The notes under the pieces are model-generated. The model was given only the letters and a program-made list of their open reading frames with translations. It was not told the DNA's origin and ran no database searches. A stretch of DNA of 64,000 bases from Brachionus manjavacas (Eukaryota > Rotifera > Eurotatoria > Ploima > Brachionidae): positions 1,612,001 to 1,676,000 of the forward strand of contig JAHQIY010000013.1 of the NCBI GenBank assembly GCA_019054805.1. Reading direction: 5' to 3'. Shown here piece after piece: positions 1 to 11,707 of the stretch. Position 1 is the first letter of the stretch; each line of letters opens with the position of its first letter. A program made the translations under genes and the position numbers.

Positions 1-2418
1 TATTTAAAAGTTTAATTCAATTAAGTAATTTTCTTCTTTGTTTTTTCATATTTTCATCTTCATAACGTAAAGATATCTATAAATTTTCAAAAATTTACTT
101 TTGTTATCTTATTTTTAAATGAATCTCTTTCAATAGAAACATATATAATCCAATTTTCAAAGCATTTATTAAATTCCCTTTAAAATAACATTTATCACAT
201 ATTAAACATTTTTTTTTCAGCAATATTTATTCTTTTTAAAAAAAAAAGATAAAAGAGACAAAACAGCTTGATCATTAACTAAAATGCAATTATTTTAATT
301 AAACACTTAAAGACATAGAGAAATATTTTTATTTATAATTACTCAAGGTTTGGAATTAATTTTATGCAAACAAGCTCAATTGTTTCACTTTTTCAATTAT
401 TTATCAATAAAATTTCGGCAGCTCTACCTTTAAATAGCAGTCAATATTAATAAAAGTTAAATTTTTTTACATTAGTTTTAAATTAAAATTAGTTATTATT
501 CCAAGATTTACATTAATTCATTTTGATTCGATGACTGATTTTAAAATTGCTAGATTTTTCATTGGCATGAAAAATTGTCAAACAAATAAGTCTTATAATG
601 ATTTTAGAGGATTAGTTATTATTTATGAAAAATTTATCAAGACATTTTGATTAATATTTTATTTAACGTCTGTAATTAAATAAAGATTATGGAACAACGG
701 CTTAAGTCAGGGAAGAAAAATTATATGACATATAGCTTTCATAATTAAAATGACACTATCATGCTTTATATTTACATTGAATAAATTGTTTAATTCAGAA
801 ACGGAAAGCCTTCTTGGGAAGAAAAAGTTTCAAAGGAAGAAAATACCAATTAATCATTTTACTTTCACGTTACACCCATGGCTGAATCAATTTAATATTT
901 AATCTAATATTTAAAACAATTAACAATGGTACACAAATTTGGAAGATTTTGAACTGAACTACCATAAAGAATTGGAGAATAGACTAAACGGGATTCCGCT
1001 GATTAATAAAAGACTACTATCTACTACTCCGATTGGTACAAGAAAAATTTTACCATTCAACTTGAACTGATGCAACTTGTCATGAAATATTATCAATTAT
1101 TTATCCTTAAATATGATAAAAAGGATTTACATCTTTTTATGAAAAATTTTTAAAGAATGCGTTATTAATATTCAAATGAACGTCTGTTTTAAAAAAACTA
1201 CGTAAGATAGGCTTAAGTGAGGGAAGAAAATTTTAGAAGTTTTAGAAATTATTTGACGATGTTATTAATTTTTTTTTCAGTGAATACTTTGCATTATTCT
1301 TAAAGGTAAGTCTTTATTGGATGAAACCGTTTCAAAGATCTCTAAACACAAATAAATTTATATACTAACCACTTAAACACATGGCAAAATCAAGTTAATA
1401 TTTTATCTAAAATTTAAGTATAATCAATTTTATATGAAATCTAAATAAAATTCTGTTTATTAAACATAGATTTTTTATTTGAATGTCCGAAATGTAAGCA
1501 AAGTTAGAATAGGAAAATTTCCTTAACGACTTCTTGATATTTAAACTATTATTTCTTAAAATTTTAGATATTAGAAAGTCTTCATATCAATATGAATTAA
1601 TGTAAATCTTGGAAATATAACTAAAATTAGTTTAAGGGAAATCAAGTAAATATAACTGATAATTAATATTAACTGATAATTAAAGTTATAGCTGCTAAGT
1701 TAATAATTATATAAACCAAAATTTTTGGATATTTAATTGAGTAAGTGATATGTTTGGGCTAGTTTGCCTGTTTGAATCTAATCAACCAAAATAAATAATA
1801 AAATTTAAGATTTTTGCGTTATAATAAAATAATGGCATTCGATTGATTTATTTTGAAACGCTTTTTTGTCTCGTTAATCTTTTTTTTCCTTAAGAAGATG
1901 AAAATATGAAAAAAACAAAGAAGAAAATTACTTAATTGAATTAAACTTTTAAATATTTAATAAATATTATTTAAATTAATGATTGAATAAAAGCATTCTT
2001 TATAAAATTTGAATCATTAAATCATCAAATTTTCTGCGTAAATTAAATAAAATTGAAATCAAATGATTTTAAAATCGTATTTGCCTTCAAAACTGATAAT
2101 GGAATATTTGATAACGAAATAACAATAATAATTGGACTTTCAATTATTTAATAATGAAAACGGACTTGATTGATAAACATTTTAATTAAATTAAAATTAT
2201 AAGTTATTTTTTAATCATTTTATGGAAAATAATTTTGGATCGATCTTATTTGTTTCCGTTTGGGAAAAATTCATATTAAATTGCCGACAATATTTAGATA
2301 TTCTTAAGTAATGTTTATTTAAATTTTTCAAATCTTTTTCTACTCCGATTTGAATATAATCTGATCTATTAGTTCCCGAAATGATGGTATATCATTTTCT
2401 CGCATCAACAACAGCATA
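1..2418 (+). repeat. Left arm of a 7.4-kb inverted repeat (IR1)
   Basis: This arm reads as the near-perfect reverse complement of 4937-7363; base 1 pairs with about 7363 and base 2400 with about 4970, so the axis is near 3683. I compared long blocks around 900-1080, 1500-1620 and 1860-2300 and found only scattered differences. The arm may extend left beyond the window. It contains modules seen all over the window: the block ending in the inner Rep tail (about 2080-2418), a block with a T-rich CAG/GTAAGT pair (about 1262-1311), and a block with a decayed open stretch (about 750-1075). No intact gene is seen in it. Confidence 0.85.
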
Positions 2419-3101
2419 TGATCATGTGGAAGTCCTCTCTTTTGATATTACTTCACTCCAACAAAAGCCTCTAACACTACCATATTGTGTTCGGGGTTCA
2501 GATCCTTCCAGAACTCACAGAACTTCAAATTGTACATTCTGGAACACATGTTAGGCCGAGATAAATATGGCTGACCTGCAGCCAAAGTTTGTTGATGTTC
2601 AGGCCGGCTGGGATTTGACGTAAATGCTATAAAGTAATCGGCTTTACCAAATCTTCCAAATAGTTACAATGCATCGTAATTTGTTTCATGGCTCTATCAC
2701 TGTCTTCAAACGTAGATGGTGGAATCTAAAACCTGTCAATTATCTCTTCAAGATTTTAATTACTATTAACACAATCCATTACGCCCCGATAGTCCATTAT
2801 TCTTAAACAAGATTGATTAATACGAAGAAATTTAAATTTGTTCTTTTATAATCCGTGAACAAACCACATATTCTTGAAATAGTTTGCTCATTTTAAAAAT
2901 AGAATTGTGACAATTCAATCGAATGTGGAAACGATGCTTGTAATAATAAATGTTATATTCTATCAAAGTTACTCTTGAATTTGTAGTCAAATGAACTTGA
3001 TTATGTTGATAACGCTCATCATAGCCAGATTCACCATATAGAAAAAGCAATGGAAAACACATAGGATCACAATTTGGGTTCCTCAATTCAATGCTTTGCA
3101 T
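2340..3101 (-). pseudogene. Decayed Helitron Rep (helitron helicase-like N-terminal domain), copy 1
   Basis: This is the remnant of the HUH-endonuclease (Rep) part of a Helitron rolling-circle transposase, the protein that would nick and join element ends. Reading leftward from the ATG at 3101, an 89-codon frame carries a DPMCFPLLF...GESGYDE block, the family's usual 'DPL-YPLLFP-GE-GY' motif, and ends in a run of KEQI. After a frame shift the message continues with an R-I-N-Q-S-x-L-R block (about 2760-2820), then the block ending PYLSRPNMC (about 2570) and GLPHDHMLL (about 2425-2460), the HUH site. A stop lies directly before YQKRGLPH. The helicase half of a Helitron protein, normally more than 1000 residues in all, is absent. 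It lies in the loop of IR1. Family assignment is strong; a functional product is excluded by the breaks. Confidence 0.88.
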
Positions 3102-3900
3102 ATTATTATTTTGACCTTGATTTTGAACATATCCTAGATATATTATGAGTAATTTATAAAATCAGTTAATACCTTAAATCAACATTAAATGATGGAAATT
3201 TTGTAATAATAACTTATTTTTATTTAAAGCATTTAAAGACAATATTTCTGATATAAATTATAATTTTACTTCCATATAATGATAAATAAATTTTGGCAAG
3301 TGAGTTTGTGATACCTTTGGGCTATTTTACTAAAATAAAACCATTACATAACCAAAAAAATTAAATTCAAAAATCTAAAAACTAATTTTTACTCAGAAGT
3401 TTTTCGATTCTTGGAGGATTAAAGGATCTTTAAATTGTGGATTTAAAAAAAAACTCAGAATTAATTTCCCAGTCAAGAGTATTAATAAACAGTAATTATT
3501 ATTTATTCAATGTAATAATAATGCAAAAAAGTGTCATATTAAAAGACTATTAAAATTACTTCCTCACTTAAGGAAGTAATTAATATAATCAGAAGTTAAA
3601 TAATATTTTGATGATGCTTTCTAGATTAATTGTTCAATAAAACAATCTCTTACAATCATTGTATGACTTATTTATTTGAAAATATTTCGTGCTTGTGTGA
3701 AAACTGGCAATTTATTAAATCAGCATGAATTAATGTAAATTTTGGAATTTAACAAATATTAAGTTAAAAGAAATAAAAAAATATAACTTTATTATTAACA
3801 TTAACTTCTGTTTAAAGATAAAGCTGCCCAAATTTTATTGTTTAATGATTAAAAAAATTAAAATTTTTTGCATATTAATTATTGTTTTAAATAAAAGTGT
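3102..3900 (-). repeat. Rep-upstream module, antisense copy
   Basis: This 0.8-kb A+T-rich stretch lies 5' of the Rep pseudogene on its coding strand. It recurs beside Rep at 8179-8975 (same orientation) and as the reverse complement at about 21840-22608 and 55930-56470. It therefore travels with the Rep fragment and may be the 5' part of the old element. The frame just upstream of the Rep ATG stays open for about 12 codons in the 22.6-kb copy, with the residues PQRPNNN, so the real start may have lain further out. No other coding signal is seen. Confidence 0.7.
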
Positions 3901-4936
3901 TTCAGAGACGTTTGTCTGACATAAAGAACCTTAAATAGTGCATTTCCAACTAACAAATGTGCTTCTAATTGGTTTTACTATGTTAGTTCAAGAAACATGG
4001 TTGAAACGAAACAGTTAAAATTGCTAAGTAAACCAGGAAAGAATCTAGACGAGACATTGATTTGAATATATATTCATTAATTAGCAACATCATCGAAATT
4101 AGAAAGGGTATGTGAAGGCTTAGTGGTAAAAAAAAATTCATGGCTTAAAATAAAATGATTTTGATAAGATCAAATGGTACGAATTTATTATGAGATTATA
4201 TACTTGTCTTTCTGTAAATCATGAAAAATTCAAGTTGAAACAACGCTTCCAATTTTATATGAATAACGTACCACTTATTTAGTTATTAAATCTTTTTCTA
4301 ATATTGAAAAAAGTAATTTTATTTTCTTTAAACTCAAAAAATAGATCTTTTTTTTTTGGGTTGGAAATTTAATTCCCAGCCAAGAGTAATCTGTAATTTT
4401 CATTTTAATATTAGAGATATTACTTAAATTTTTATTACAGATTAGAAATACTCTTGAATGTAATTTAGATTTAATTTAATTTAATTTTAAATTAATCACT
4501 TAACGCTACGTAATTTTTATAACAGAGGAAAAATAAAATATCGACCATGCTCTCTAGATAAATAGTTCGATAATACAAACTAATCATCTACAATCATTAT
4601 AAGACTTTTAAATTTGATATTTTTTCATGTTAATGTAAAAAATGGAAAATTATAAAATCAGCTTAGTCTTCATATCAACATGTATTAATGAAAATCTTTG
4701 AATTTAAACAAAAATTTGTTTAAGGGAAATGAAAAAAATATAACTTAAAATTAACATAGACTGCTATTTAAAGGTAAAAATGCCGAAATTTTATTAATTA
4801 ATAATTAAATAAACCAAAAATTTTGCAAATTAGTTGAGTAAGTGATACGTTTAGGCTAGTTTTCCTTTTTGATATTACTCAAATAAGATAAATAATATTT
4901 TTTAATCCATTTTTCGTTAAAATATATAAATAATAG
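3900..4936 (-). repeat. Diverged module block in the IR1 loop
   Basis: The block begins at a CAGAGACGTTTGTCTG motif (3903-3918). It then holds the small-ORF module and a further module related to 13220-13860. The whole of 3900-4936 is matched as a reverse complement at about 13220-14290, and the outer part at 55060-55920. There are no other gene signals. Confidence 0.65.
3983..4141 (-). other. Candidate small ORF, 52 codons, diverged copy
   Basis: An ATG-started frame of 52 residues reads leftward and ends in TAA. The N-terminus is strongly hydrophobic (M-N-F-F-L-P-L-S-L...), like a signal peptide or membrane anchor. A more hydrophilic stretch (N-E-Y-I-F-K-S-M-S-R-L-D) and a second hydrophobic stretch ending in PCFLN follow. 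The same frame is open at 9063-9221, in six array units and at 61030-61209. Against it: T-rich DNA encodes Phe/Leu runs by chance, ORFs this long are expected by chance in DNA of this composition, and changes between copies are mostly amino-acid-changing. I do not recognise the product and treat it as unproven. Confidence 0.2.
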
Positions 4937-7363
4937 CATGTTGTTGTGGATGCGAGAAAATGATATACCATTATTTCAGGAACTAATAGATCAGATTAAA
5001 TGCAAATCGGAGTAGAAAAACATTTGAAAAAATTCAAATAAACACTACTTAAGAATATTTAAATATTGTCGGCAATTTAATATGAATTTTTCCCAAATGG
5101 AAACAAATAATATCAATCTTGTCAAAATTATTTTATATTAAACGATTAAAAAATAACTAACAATTTTAATTTAATTAAAATGTTTATCAATCAAGTCCGT
5201 TTTCATTATTAAATAATTGAAAGTCTAATTATTATTGTTATTTCGTTATCAAATATTCCATTATTCGATTTTGAAGGCAAATACGATTTTAAAATCATTT
5301 GATTTCAATTTTATTTAATTTACGCAGAAAATTAAATGAATCAATGATTCAAATTTTGTAAAGAATTGTTTTATTCCATCATTAATTTAAATGGTATTTA
5401 ATAAATATTTAAAAATTCAATTCAATTAAGTAATTTTCTTCTTTGTTTTTTTCATATTTTCATCTTCTTAAGGAAAAAAAAGATTAACGAGACAAAAAAG
5501 CTTTTCAAAATAAATCAATCGAATGCCATTATTTTATTTTAACGCAAAAATCTTAAATTTTATTATTTATTTTGGTTGATTAGATTCAAACAGGCAAACT
5601 AGCCCAAACATATCACTTACTCAATTAAATATCCAAAAATTTTGGTTTATATAATTATTAACTTAGCAGCTATAACTTTAATTATCAGTTAATATTAATT
5701 ATCAGTTATATTTACTTGATTTCCCTTAAACTAATGTTAGTTATATTTCCAAGAATTACATTAATTCATATTGATATGAAGACTTTCTAATATCTAAAAT
5801 TTTAATAAATAATAGTTTAAATATCAAGAAGTCGTTAAGGAAATTTTCCTATTCTAACTTTGCTTACATTTCGGACATTCAAATAAAAAATCTATGTTTA
5901 ATAAACAGAATTTTATTTAGATTTCATATAAAATTGATTATACTTAAATTTTAGATAAAATATTAACCTGATTTTTCCATGTGTTTAAGTGGTGAGTATA
6001 TAAATTTATTTGTGTTTAGAGATCTTTGAAACGGATTCATCCAATAAAGACTTACCTTTAAGAATAATGCAATGTATTCACTGAAAAAAAAATTAATAAC
6101 ATTGTCAAATAATTTCTAAAACTTCTAAAATTTTCTTCCCTCACTTAAGCCTATCTTACGTAGTTTTTTTAAAACAGACGTTCATTTGAATATTAATAAC
6201 GCATTCTTTAAAAATTTTTCATAAAAAGATGTAAATCCTTTTTATCATATTTAAGGATAAATAATTGATAATATTTCATGACAAGTTGCATCAGTTCAAG
6301 TTGAATGGTAAAATTTTTCTTGTACCAATCGGAGTAGTAGATAGTAGTCTTTTATTAATCAGCGGAATCCCGTTTAGTCTATTCTCCAATTCTTTATGGT
6401 AGTTCAGTTCAAAATCTTCCAAATTTGTGTACCATTGTTAATTGTTTTAAATATTAGATTAAATATTAAATTGATTCAGCCATGGGTGTAACGTGAAAGT
6501 AAAATGATTAATTGGTATTTTCTTCCTTTGAAACTTTTTCTTCCCAAGAAGGCTTTCCGTTTCTGAATTAAACAATTTATTCAATGTAAATTTAAAGCAT
6601 GATAGTGTCATTTTAATTATGAAAGCTATATGTCATATAATTTTTCTTCCCTGACTTAAGCCGTTGTTCCATAATCTTTATTTAATTACAGACGTTAAAT
6701 AAAATATTAATCAAAATGTCTTGATAAATTTTTCATAAATAATAGCTAATCCTCTAAAATCATTATAAGACTTATTTGTTTGACAATTTTTCATGCCAAT
6801 GAAAAATCTAGCATTTTTAAAATCAGTCATCGAATCAAAATGAATTAATGTAAATCTTGGAATAATAACTAATTTTAATTTAAAACTAATGTAAAAAAAT
6901 TTAACTTTTTATTAATATTGACTGCTATTTAAAGGTAGAGCTGCCGAAATTTTATTGATAAATAATTGAAAAAGTGAAACAATTGAGCTTGTTTGCATAA
7001 AATTAATTCCAAACCTTGAGTAATTATAAATAAAAATATTTCTCTATGTCTTTAAGTGTTTAATTAAAATAATTGCATTTTAGTTAATGATCAAGCTGTT
7101 TTGTCTCTTTTATCTTTTTTTTTTAAAAAGAATAAATATTGCTGAAAAAAAAATGTTTAATATGTGATAAATGTTATTTTAAAGGGAATTTAATAAATTC
7201 TTTGAATATTGGATTATATATGTTTCTATTGAAAGAGATTCATTTAAAAATAAGATAACAAAAGTAAATTTTTGAAAATTTATAGATATCTTTACGTTAT
7301 GAAGATGAAAATATGAAAAAAACAAAGAAGAAAATTACTTAATTGAATTAAACTTTTAAATAT
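4937..7363 (-). repeat. Right arm of inverted repeat IR1
   Basis: Reverse complement of 1-2418, in the same module order read backwards. Blocks at 5755-5990, 6290-6480 and 6600-6990 match the left arm with only scattered substitutions and homopolymer changes. The outer end (about 7300-7363) runs straight into a direct copy of the block starting near 1897, so the arm end is also a direct-repeat junction. The uninterrupted GATATCTATAAATTTTC string near 7265-7290 (antisense) is an empty version of the pogo-like insertion site at 10990. Confidence 0.85.
4938..5015 (+). pseudogene. Orphan Helitron Rep tail fragment (26 codons)
   Basis: A short frame from ATG to TAG encodes MLLWMREND followed by I-P-x-F-Q-E-L-I-D-Q-I and ends KSE. 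This is the stretch immediately after the HUH histidines in the longer Rep copies at 2340-3101 and 22609-23372. It sits exactly at the inner end of the right arm of IR1, so the arm carries the Rep tail with it. It is a fragment with no independent function. Confidence 0.75.
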
Positions 7364-7767
7364 TTAATAAATATTATTTAAATTAATGATTGAATAAAAG
7401 CATTCTTTATAAAATTTGAATCATTAAATCATCAAATTTTCTGCGTAAATTAAATAAAATTGAAATCAAATGATTTTAAAATCGTATTTGCCTTCAAAAC
7501 TGAATAATGGAATATTTGATAACGAAATAACAATAATAATTGGAGTTTCAATTATTTAATAATGAAAACGGACTTGATTGATAAACATTTTAATTAAATT
7601 AAAATTATAAGTTATTTTTTAATCGTTTTATGGAAAATAATTTTGGATCGATCTTATTTGTTTCCGTTTGGGAAAAATTCATATTAAATTAAGCAAAAAA
7701 ATAGTGAATTGCCGACAATTTTTAGATATTCTTAAGTAATGTTTATTTGAATTTTTCAAATGTTTTT

Positions 7768-7845
7768 CTACTCCGATTGGTATATAATCTGATCTATTAG
7801 TTCCTGAAAGGATGGTATATCTTTTTCTCGCATCCACAACAACAT
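7768..7845 (-). pseudogene. Orphan Helitron Rep tail fragment
   Basis: The same 26-codon piece as at 4938-5015, reading leftward: MLLWMREKD, then the I-P-S-F-Q-E-L-I-D-Q-I-I block and a TAG stop. It is separated from the Rep N-terminal fragment that follows at 7918 by a 65-base A+T-rich spacer, so the HUH region between them is gone. Confidence 0.72.
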
Positions 7846-7917
7846 GCTATTATTTATATATTTTAACGAAAAATGGATTAAAAAATATTATTTATCTTAT
7901 TTGAGTGATATCAAATA

Positions 7918-8178
7918 GGTGGTTATAATCCGTGAACAAACCACATATTCTTGAAATAATATGCTCATTTTAAAAATAGAATTGTGACAATTCAATCGAA
8001 TGTGGAAACGATGCTTGTAATAATAAATGTTATATTCTTTTAAAGTTACTCTTGAATTTGTAGTCAAATGAACTTGATTTAGTTGATAACGCTCATCATA
8101 GCCAGATTCACCAAATGGAAAAAGCAATGGAAAACACATAGGATCACAATTTGGGTTCCTCAATTCAATGCTTTGCAT
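7918..8178 (-). pseudogene. Helitron Rep N-terminal fragment, copy 2
   Basis: Reading leftward from the ATG at 8178, a frame of about 87 Rep codons carries MQSIELRNPNC, then DPMCFPLLFPFGESGY, and ends near EYVVCSRII, where the copy breaks off. A few unrelated codons follow to a stop at about 7897. The match to the Helitron-like N-terminal domain is as clear as in the other copies. The remainder of Rep, including the HUH site, is deleted here apart from the orphan tail at 7768-7845. Flanks match the Rep-upstream module at 3102-3900. Confidence 0.85.
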
Positions 8179-9062
8179 ATTATTATTTGGACGTTGTGGT
8201 ACATGTCCTAGATATATTATGAGTAATTTATAAAATAAGTTAATACCTTAAATAAACATTAAATGATGGAAATTTTGTAATAATAACTTATTTTTATTTA
8301 AAGCATTTAAAGACAATATTTCTGATATAAATTATAATTTTACTTCCATATAATGATAAATAAATTTTGGCAAGTGAGTTTGTGATACCTTTGGGCTATT
8401 TTACTAAAATAAAACCATTACATTAGGATTTAATTAAAAAATTAAATCCTAAAATCTAAAACTAATTGTTACTCAGAAGTTTTTCGATTCTTGGAGGATT
8501 AAAGGATCTTTAAATTGTGGATTTAAAAAAAACTCAGAATTAATTTCCCAGTCAAGAGTATTAATAATCAGTAATTATTATTTATTAAATGTAATAATAA
8601 TGGAAAAAAGTGTCATATTAAAAGACTATTAAAATTACTTCCTCACTTAAGGAAGTAATTAATATAATCAGAAGTTAAATAATATTTTGATGATGCTCTC
8701 TAGATTAATTGTTCAATAAAACAATCTCTTACAATCATTGTATGACTTATTTATTTGAAAATATTTCGTGCTTATGTGAAAACTGGCTATTTATAAAATC
8801 AGCATGAATTAATGTAAATTTTGGAATTTAACAAATATTAAGTTAAAAGAAATAAAAAAATATAACTTTATTATTAACATTAACTGCTGTTTAAAGATAA
8901 AGCTGCCCAAATTTTATTGTTTAATGATTAAAAAAATTTAAATTTTTTTGCATATTAATTATTGTCTTAAATAAAAGTGTTTCAGAGACGTTTGTCTGAC
9001 ATAAAGAACCTTAAATAGTGCATTTCCAACTAACAAATGTGCTTCTAATTGGTTTTACAATG

Positions 9063-9221
9063 TTAGTACAAGAAACATGGTTGAAACGAAACAGTTAAAA
9101 TTGCTAAGTAAACCAGGAAAGAATCTAGACGAGACATTGATTTGAATATATATTCATTAATTAGCAACATCATCGAAAACAGAAAGAGTATGTTAAGGCT
9201 TAGCGTTAAAAAAAATTTCAT
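9063..9221 (-). other. Candidate small ORF, 52 codons, diverged copy
   Basis: ATG to TAA, 52 residues, colinear with the ORF at 3983-4141: M-K-F-F-L-T-L-S-L start, then N-E-Y-I-F-K-S-M-S-R-L-D and PCFLY. Aligned codon by codon with the array version (33756-33932), I count about 5 silent and about 15 replacement codon differences and no indel. That pattern fits neutral drift rather than protein-level selection. Unproven as a gene. Confidence 0.2.
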
Positions 9222-9341
9222 GGCTTAAAATAAAATGATTTTGATAAGATCAAATGGTCCGAATTTATTATGAGATTATATACTTGTCTTACTGTAAATC
9301 ATGAAAAATTAAAGTTGAAACAACGCTTCCAATTTTTATGA

Positions 9342-9419
9342 ATGCTGTTGTGGTTGCGAGAAAATGATATACCATCATTTCAGGAACTAATAGATCAGAT
9401 TATATTCAAATCGGAGTAG
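9342..9419 (+). pseudogene. Orphan Helitron Rep tail fragment
   Basis: ATG-to-TAG frame of 26 codons with MLLWLREND, then the I-P-S-F-Q-E-L-I-D-Q-I-I block and ending in QSE. It marks the junction where the direct duplicate (7300-9335) meets an arm-type module running to about 9960. Same origin as the fragment at 4938-5015. Confidence 0.72.
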
Positions 9420-10300
9420 AAAAAGATTTGAAAAATTGAAATAAACATTACTTAAGAATATCTAAATATTTTCGGCAATTCACTATTTTTTTGCTTAATT
9501 TAATATTAATTTTTCCCAAATGGAAACAAATAAAATCAATCTTTCCAAAATTATTTTCCATAAAACGATTAAAAAATAACTAATAATTTTAATTTAATTA
9601 AAATGTTTATCAATCAAGTCCGTTTACATTAAAAAATAATTGAAAGTCTAATTATTATTGTTATTTCGTTATCAAATAATCTATTTTTCGATTTTGAATG
9701 CAAATACGATTTTTAAATCATTTGATTTCAATTGTATTAAATTTACGCAGAAAAATCAAATGATTCAATGATTCTAATTTAATAAAGAATGCTTTTATTC
9801 AATCATTAATTTAAATGGTATTTATTAAATATTTAAAAATTCAATTCAATTAAGTCATTTTCTTCTTTGTTTTATTTCCTTTTTTCATCATCATAAGGAA
9901 TAAAAGATTAACGAGACAAAAAAGTTTTTCAAAATCAATCAAAGGCAAACTAGCCCAAACATATCACTTACTCAATTAATTATCGAAAAATTTTAGTTTA
10001 CTTAATAATTAACTTAGCAGCTTTAACTCTAAATAGCAGTTAATAGTAATTATCAGTTAAATTTACTTGATTTCCTTTAAACTAATGTTAGTTATATTTC
10101 CAAGATCTACATTAAATCATATTGATATGAAGACTTTCTAATATCTAAAATTTTAAGAAATAATTGTTTAAATATAAAAAAGTCGTTAAGGAAATTTTCC
10201 TATTCTAACTTTGTTACCGTTTGAGACAATCAAATATAAAATCTATGTTTAAGAAACAGAATTTTATTTAGATTTTACACAAAATCGATTATACTATTTT
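9420..10300 (-). repeat. Arm-type module (antisense)
   Basis: The block follows the orphan Rep tail with AATAAACATTACTTAAGAAT, AAGTCCGTTTACATT and AAATACGAT, then a TTTACGCAGAAAA block. It ends with the AACTTAGCAGCTTTAACTC and CTATTCTAACTTTG blocks. It is a direct copy of much of 14390-15300 and 57230-58160. No gene is seen. Confidence 0.7.
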
Positions 10301-10989
10301 TCTAATATTCTAAAGATTTCATTTTAGGAAATATAATGAATTATTTATTGCTAAACAGTTTATTAGTATTTAACACAAATGGAGATCATCCGACGAGTTA
10401 TTATCTTGACAAATATTCATCAGCTCTATTAAAGTTTTAATCATCTAATCACAACTAACTTAAATTATTCACTATTGCTATTTCTCAATGCTTTATGAAA
10501 CAAGTTTAGTAAACATAATCGATTTTGACATTAGTTACTTACTGATATGTGTTTTGAAGAAAAATTTTAGTGAAGGGAATGCAAACGAAATAGTTGCAAT
10601 GTGTCGGTAAAATAGGAAAAAATCATGTGAAAATATCACTTTTAATTTATATTCATGTATGTACTTAAAATCAAAAACGAATTTTGATTTATTCAGTAAA
10701 AAGATAAAAGAACACAAATAATTAATGTTTAAGAAATAAAATCAAATGATTAGTATTGATTCAGATTTAAAAATAAGTATATTTGTATTAATAAAATTAT
10801 CTTTGGTTAAGTAAAATAAAATATTGGATCAAATATTTTCTTTCTAACTCTAAACAAAAGTTTTTATCTAGTTATTTACCAAAATACTCTTCGAATATAG
10901 GAAATAAACTTAATTTTATTAAAATTACTTTAAATATTTATAGATACATATCTATTAATTCAGAAGATCATTACGTAAAGATATCTATA
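10300..10989 (-). repeat. Module block later found in every array unit, antisense
   Basis: The order is: GACGAGTTATT block (10390-10460), ATGCAAACGAAATAGTTGC block (10550-10620), TAACTCTAAACAAAAG block (10840-10900), ATTACGTAAAGATATC (10970-10985). All recur antisense at 18050-18720 and 61740-62400, and sense in every array unit. The only long frame here (10535-10717, antisense) is rejected below. The right end is interrupted by the pogo-like insertion. Confidence 0.7.
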
Positions 10990-11013
10990 CAGTGAATTCT
11001 CGATTATCGAGAC
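10990..11013 (+). repeat. Left terminal inverted repeat of the pogo-like element
   Basis: 24 bases, exact reverse complement of 11708-11731; begins with CAG after the TA duplication. A second partial copy of its inner half (CGATTATCGAGAC) follows at 11017-11029. Confidence 0.95.
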
Positions 11014-11312
11014 CCACGATTATCGAGACTCGAGACTTTTTATATAAATTTTTGTTTCCCGAATTTTTTAAATCCTTTTACACGTAAAAAAAAATTGATT
11101 ATCGAGACTCGAGTCTCGATTATTTTTTTTTTATCGACACTCTATTTTATAATAAAACTGAGACTTTTAATGTAAAGTTTACTTAATTTTCGAGACCTAA
11201 ATTATGTCTTATTGAATATTTTTTCAAATGTAAATTTTCCATGCTATATAGAAAAATTGATAATTAAAAGCACCATTTTTATTTCTTTTATTCTTTGGTA
11301 TTAATTTTCAAA

Positions 11313-11551
11313 ATGAATCATGAAAAGAAACGTTTAAACATTTCGCAAAAAATTGAAATAGTTCAATATGCTAAAGCCAATCCAAAAGAGACTCATGTTT
11401 TTATTGCTGCAAAGTTTGCCAAAAATTTGGTTTCAAACATGAAAGTGATTTAGATCACCTTGCTGCGATAAAAATCAGATTGGATAGCTTGAAAGAAACA
11501 AACAAATCTCAAAAATTGATGACTTCATTTTTTGATTTTGAATCTAAATGA
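11313..11551 (+). pseudogene. Internally deleted pogo/Tigger-type transposase
   Basis: From the ATG at 11313, 46 codons encode a basic start (KKRLNISQKIEIVQYAKAN) and a helix with AAKFAKN. This fits the first helix-turn-helix of pogo/CENP-B-like transposases, which binds the element ends. The frame stops at 11451. In the next frame, from about 11432 to the TGA at 11549-11551, it continues H-E-S-D-L-D-H-L and ends LMTSFFDFESK; a C-terminal phenylalanine-rich tail of this kind is common in Tigger proteins. The second DNA-binding helix and the whole DDE catalytic domain (about 400 residues of a usual 450-500) are missing. The join therefore lies at about 11425-11435, and the product would be inactive. 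Assignment rests on these motifs plus the TIR and TA duplication. Confidence 0.8.
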
Positions 11552-11707
11552 TATTAATTTGTATAATATACTTTAAATTTTTTATTTTTTTTTAAATAAT
11601 ATTTTTATATAAAAAATTTTCGAGACTTTAATTTTAAATTGAAAAAGTCTCGAATATCGAATAACGAGACAAAATTATCGAGACTCATATTTTTGTTTCA
11701 CAAACGA

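Larger units (their letters stand above)
7300..9335. repeat. Direct duplicate of 1897-4260 with a Rep-middle deletion
   Basis: 7300-7860 repeats 1897-2418 and 7915-9335 repeats about 2850-4260, all in the same orientation and roughly 95% alike by eye. The central 430 bases of the Rep region (HUH motif and upstream) are missing. In their place a 65-base stretch with TATTTATATATTTTAACG joins the orphan Rep tail to the Rep N-terminal part. 7681-7720 keeps a short segment absent from the first copy, so the two were not copied from each other directly. Confidence 0.75.

Noticed and set aside
1..7363. LTR retrotransposon with inverted arms taken as LTRs
   Set aside because: LTRs are direct repeats; the arms are inverted, and there is no gag/pol, primer-binding site or polypurine tract visible.
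10535..10717. 60-codon antisense frame, with a similar one at 61956-62138
   Set aside because: It lies in a repeat module where other copies (for example 18250-18440, 32240-32420) have shifts or stops, has no recognised motif, and its Phe/Ile/Lys-rich make-up is what this A+T-rich DNA gives by chance.
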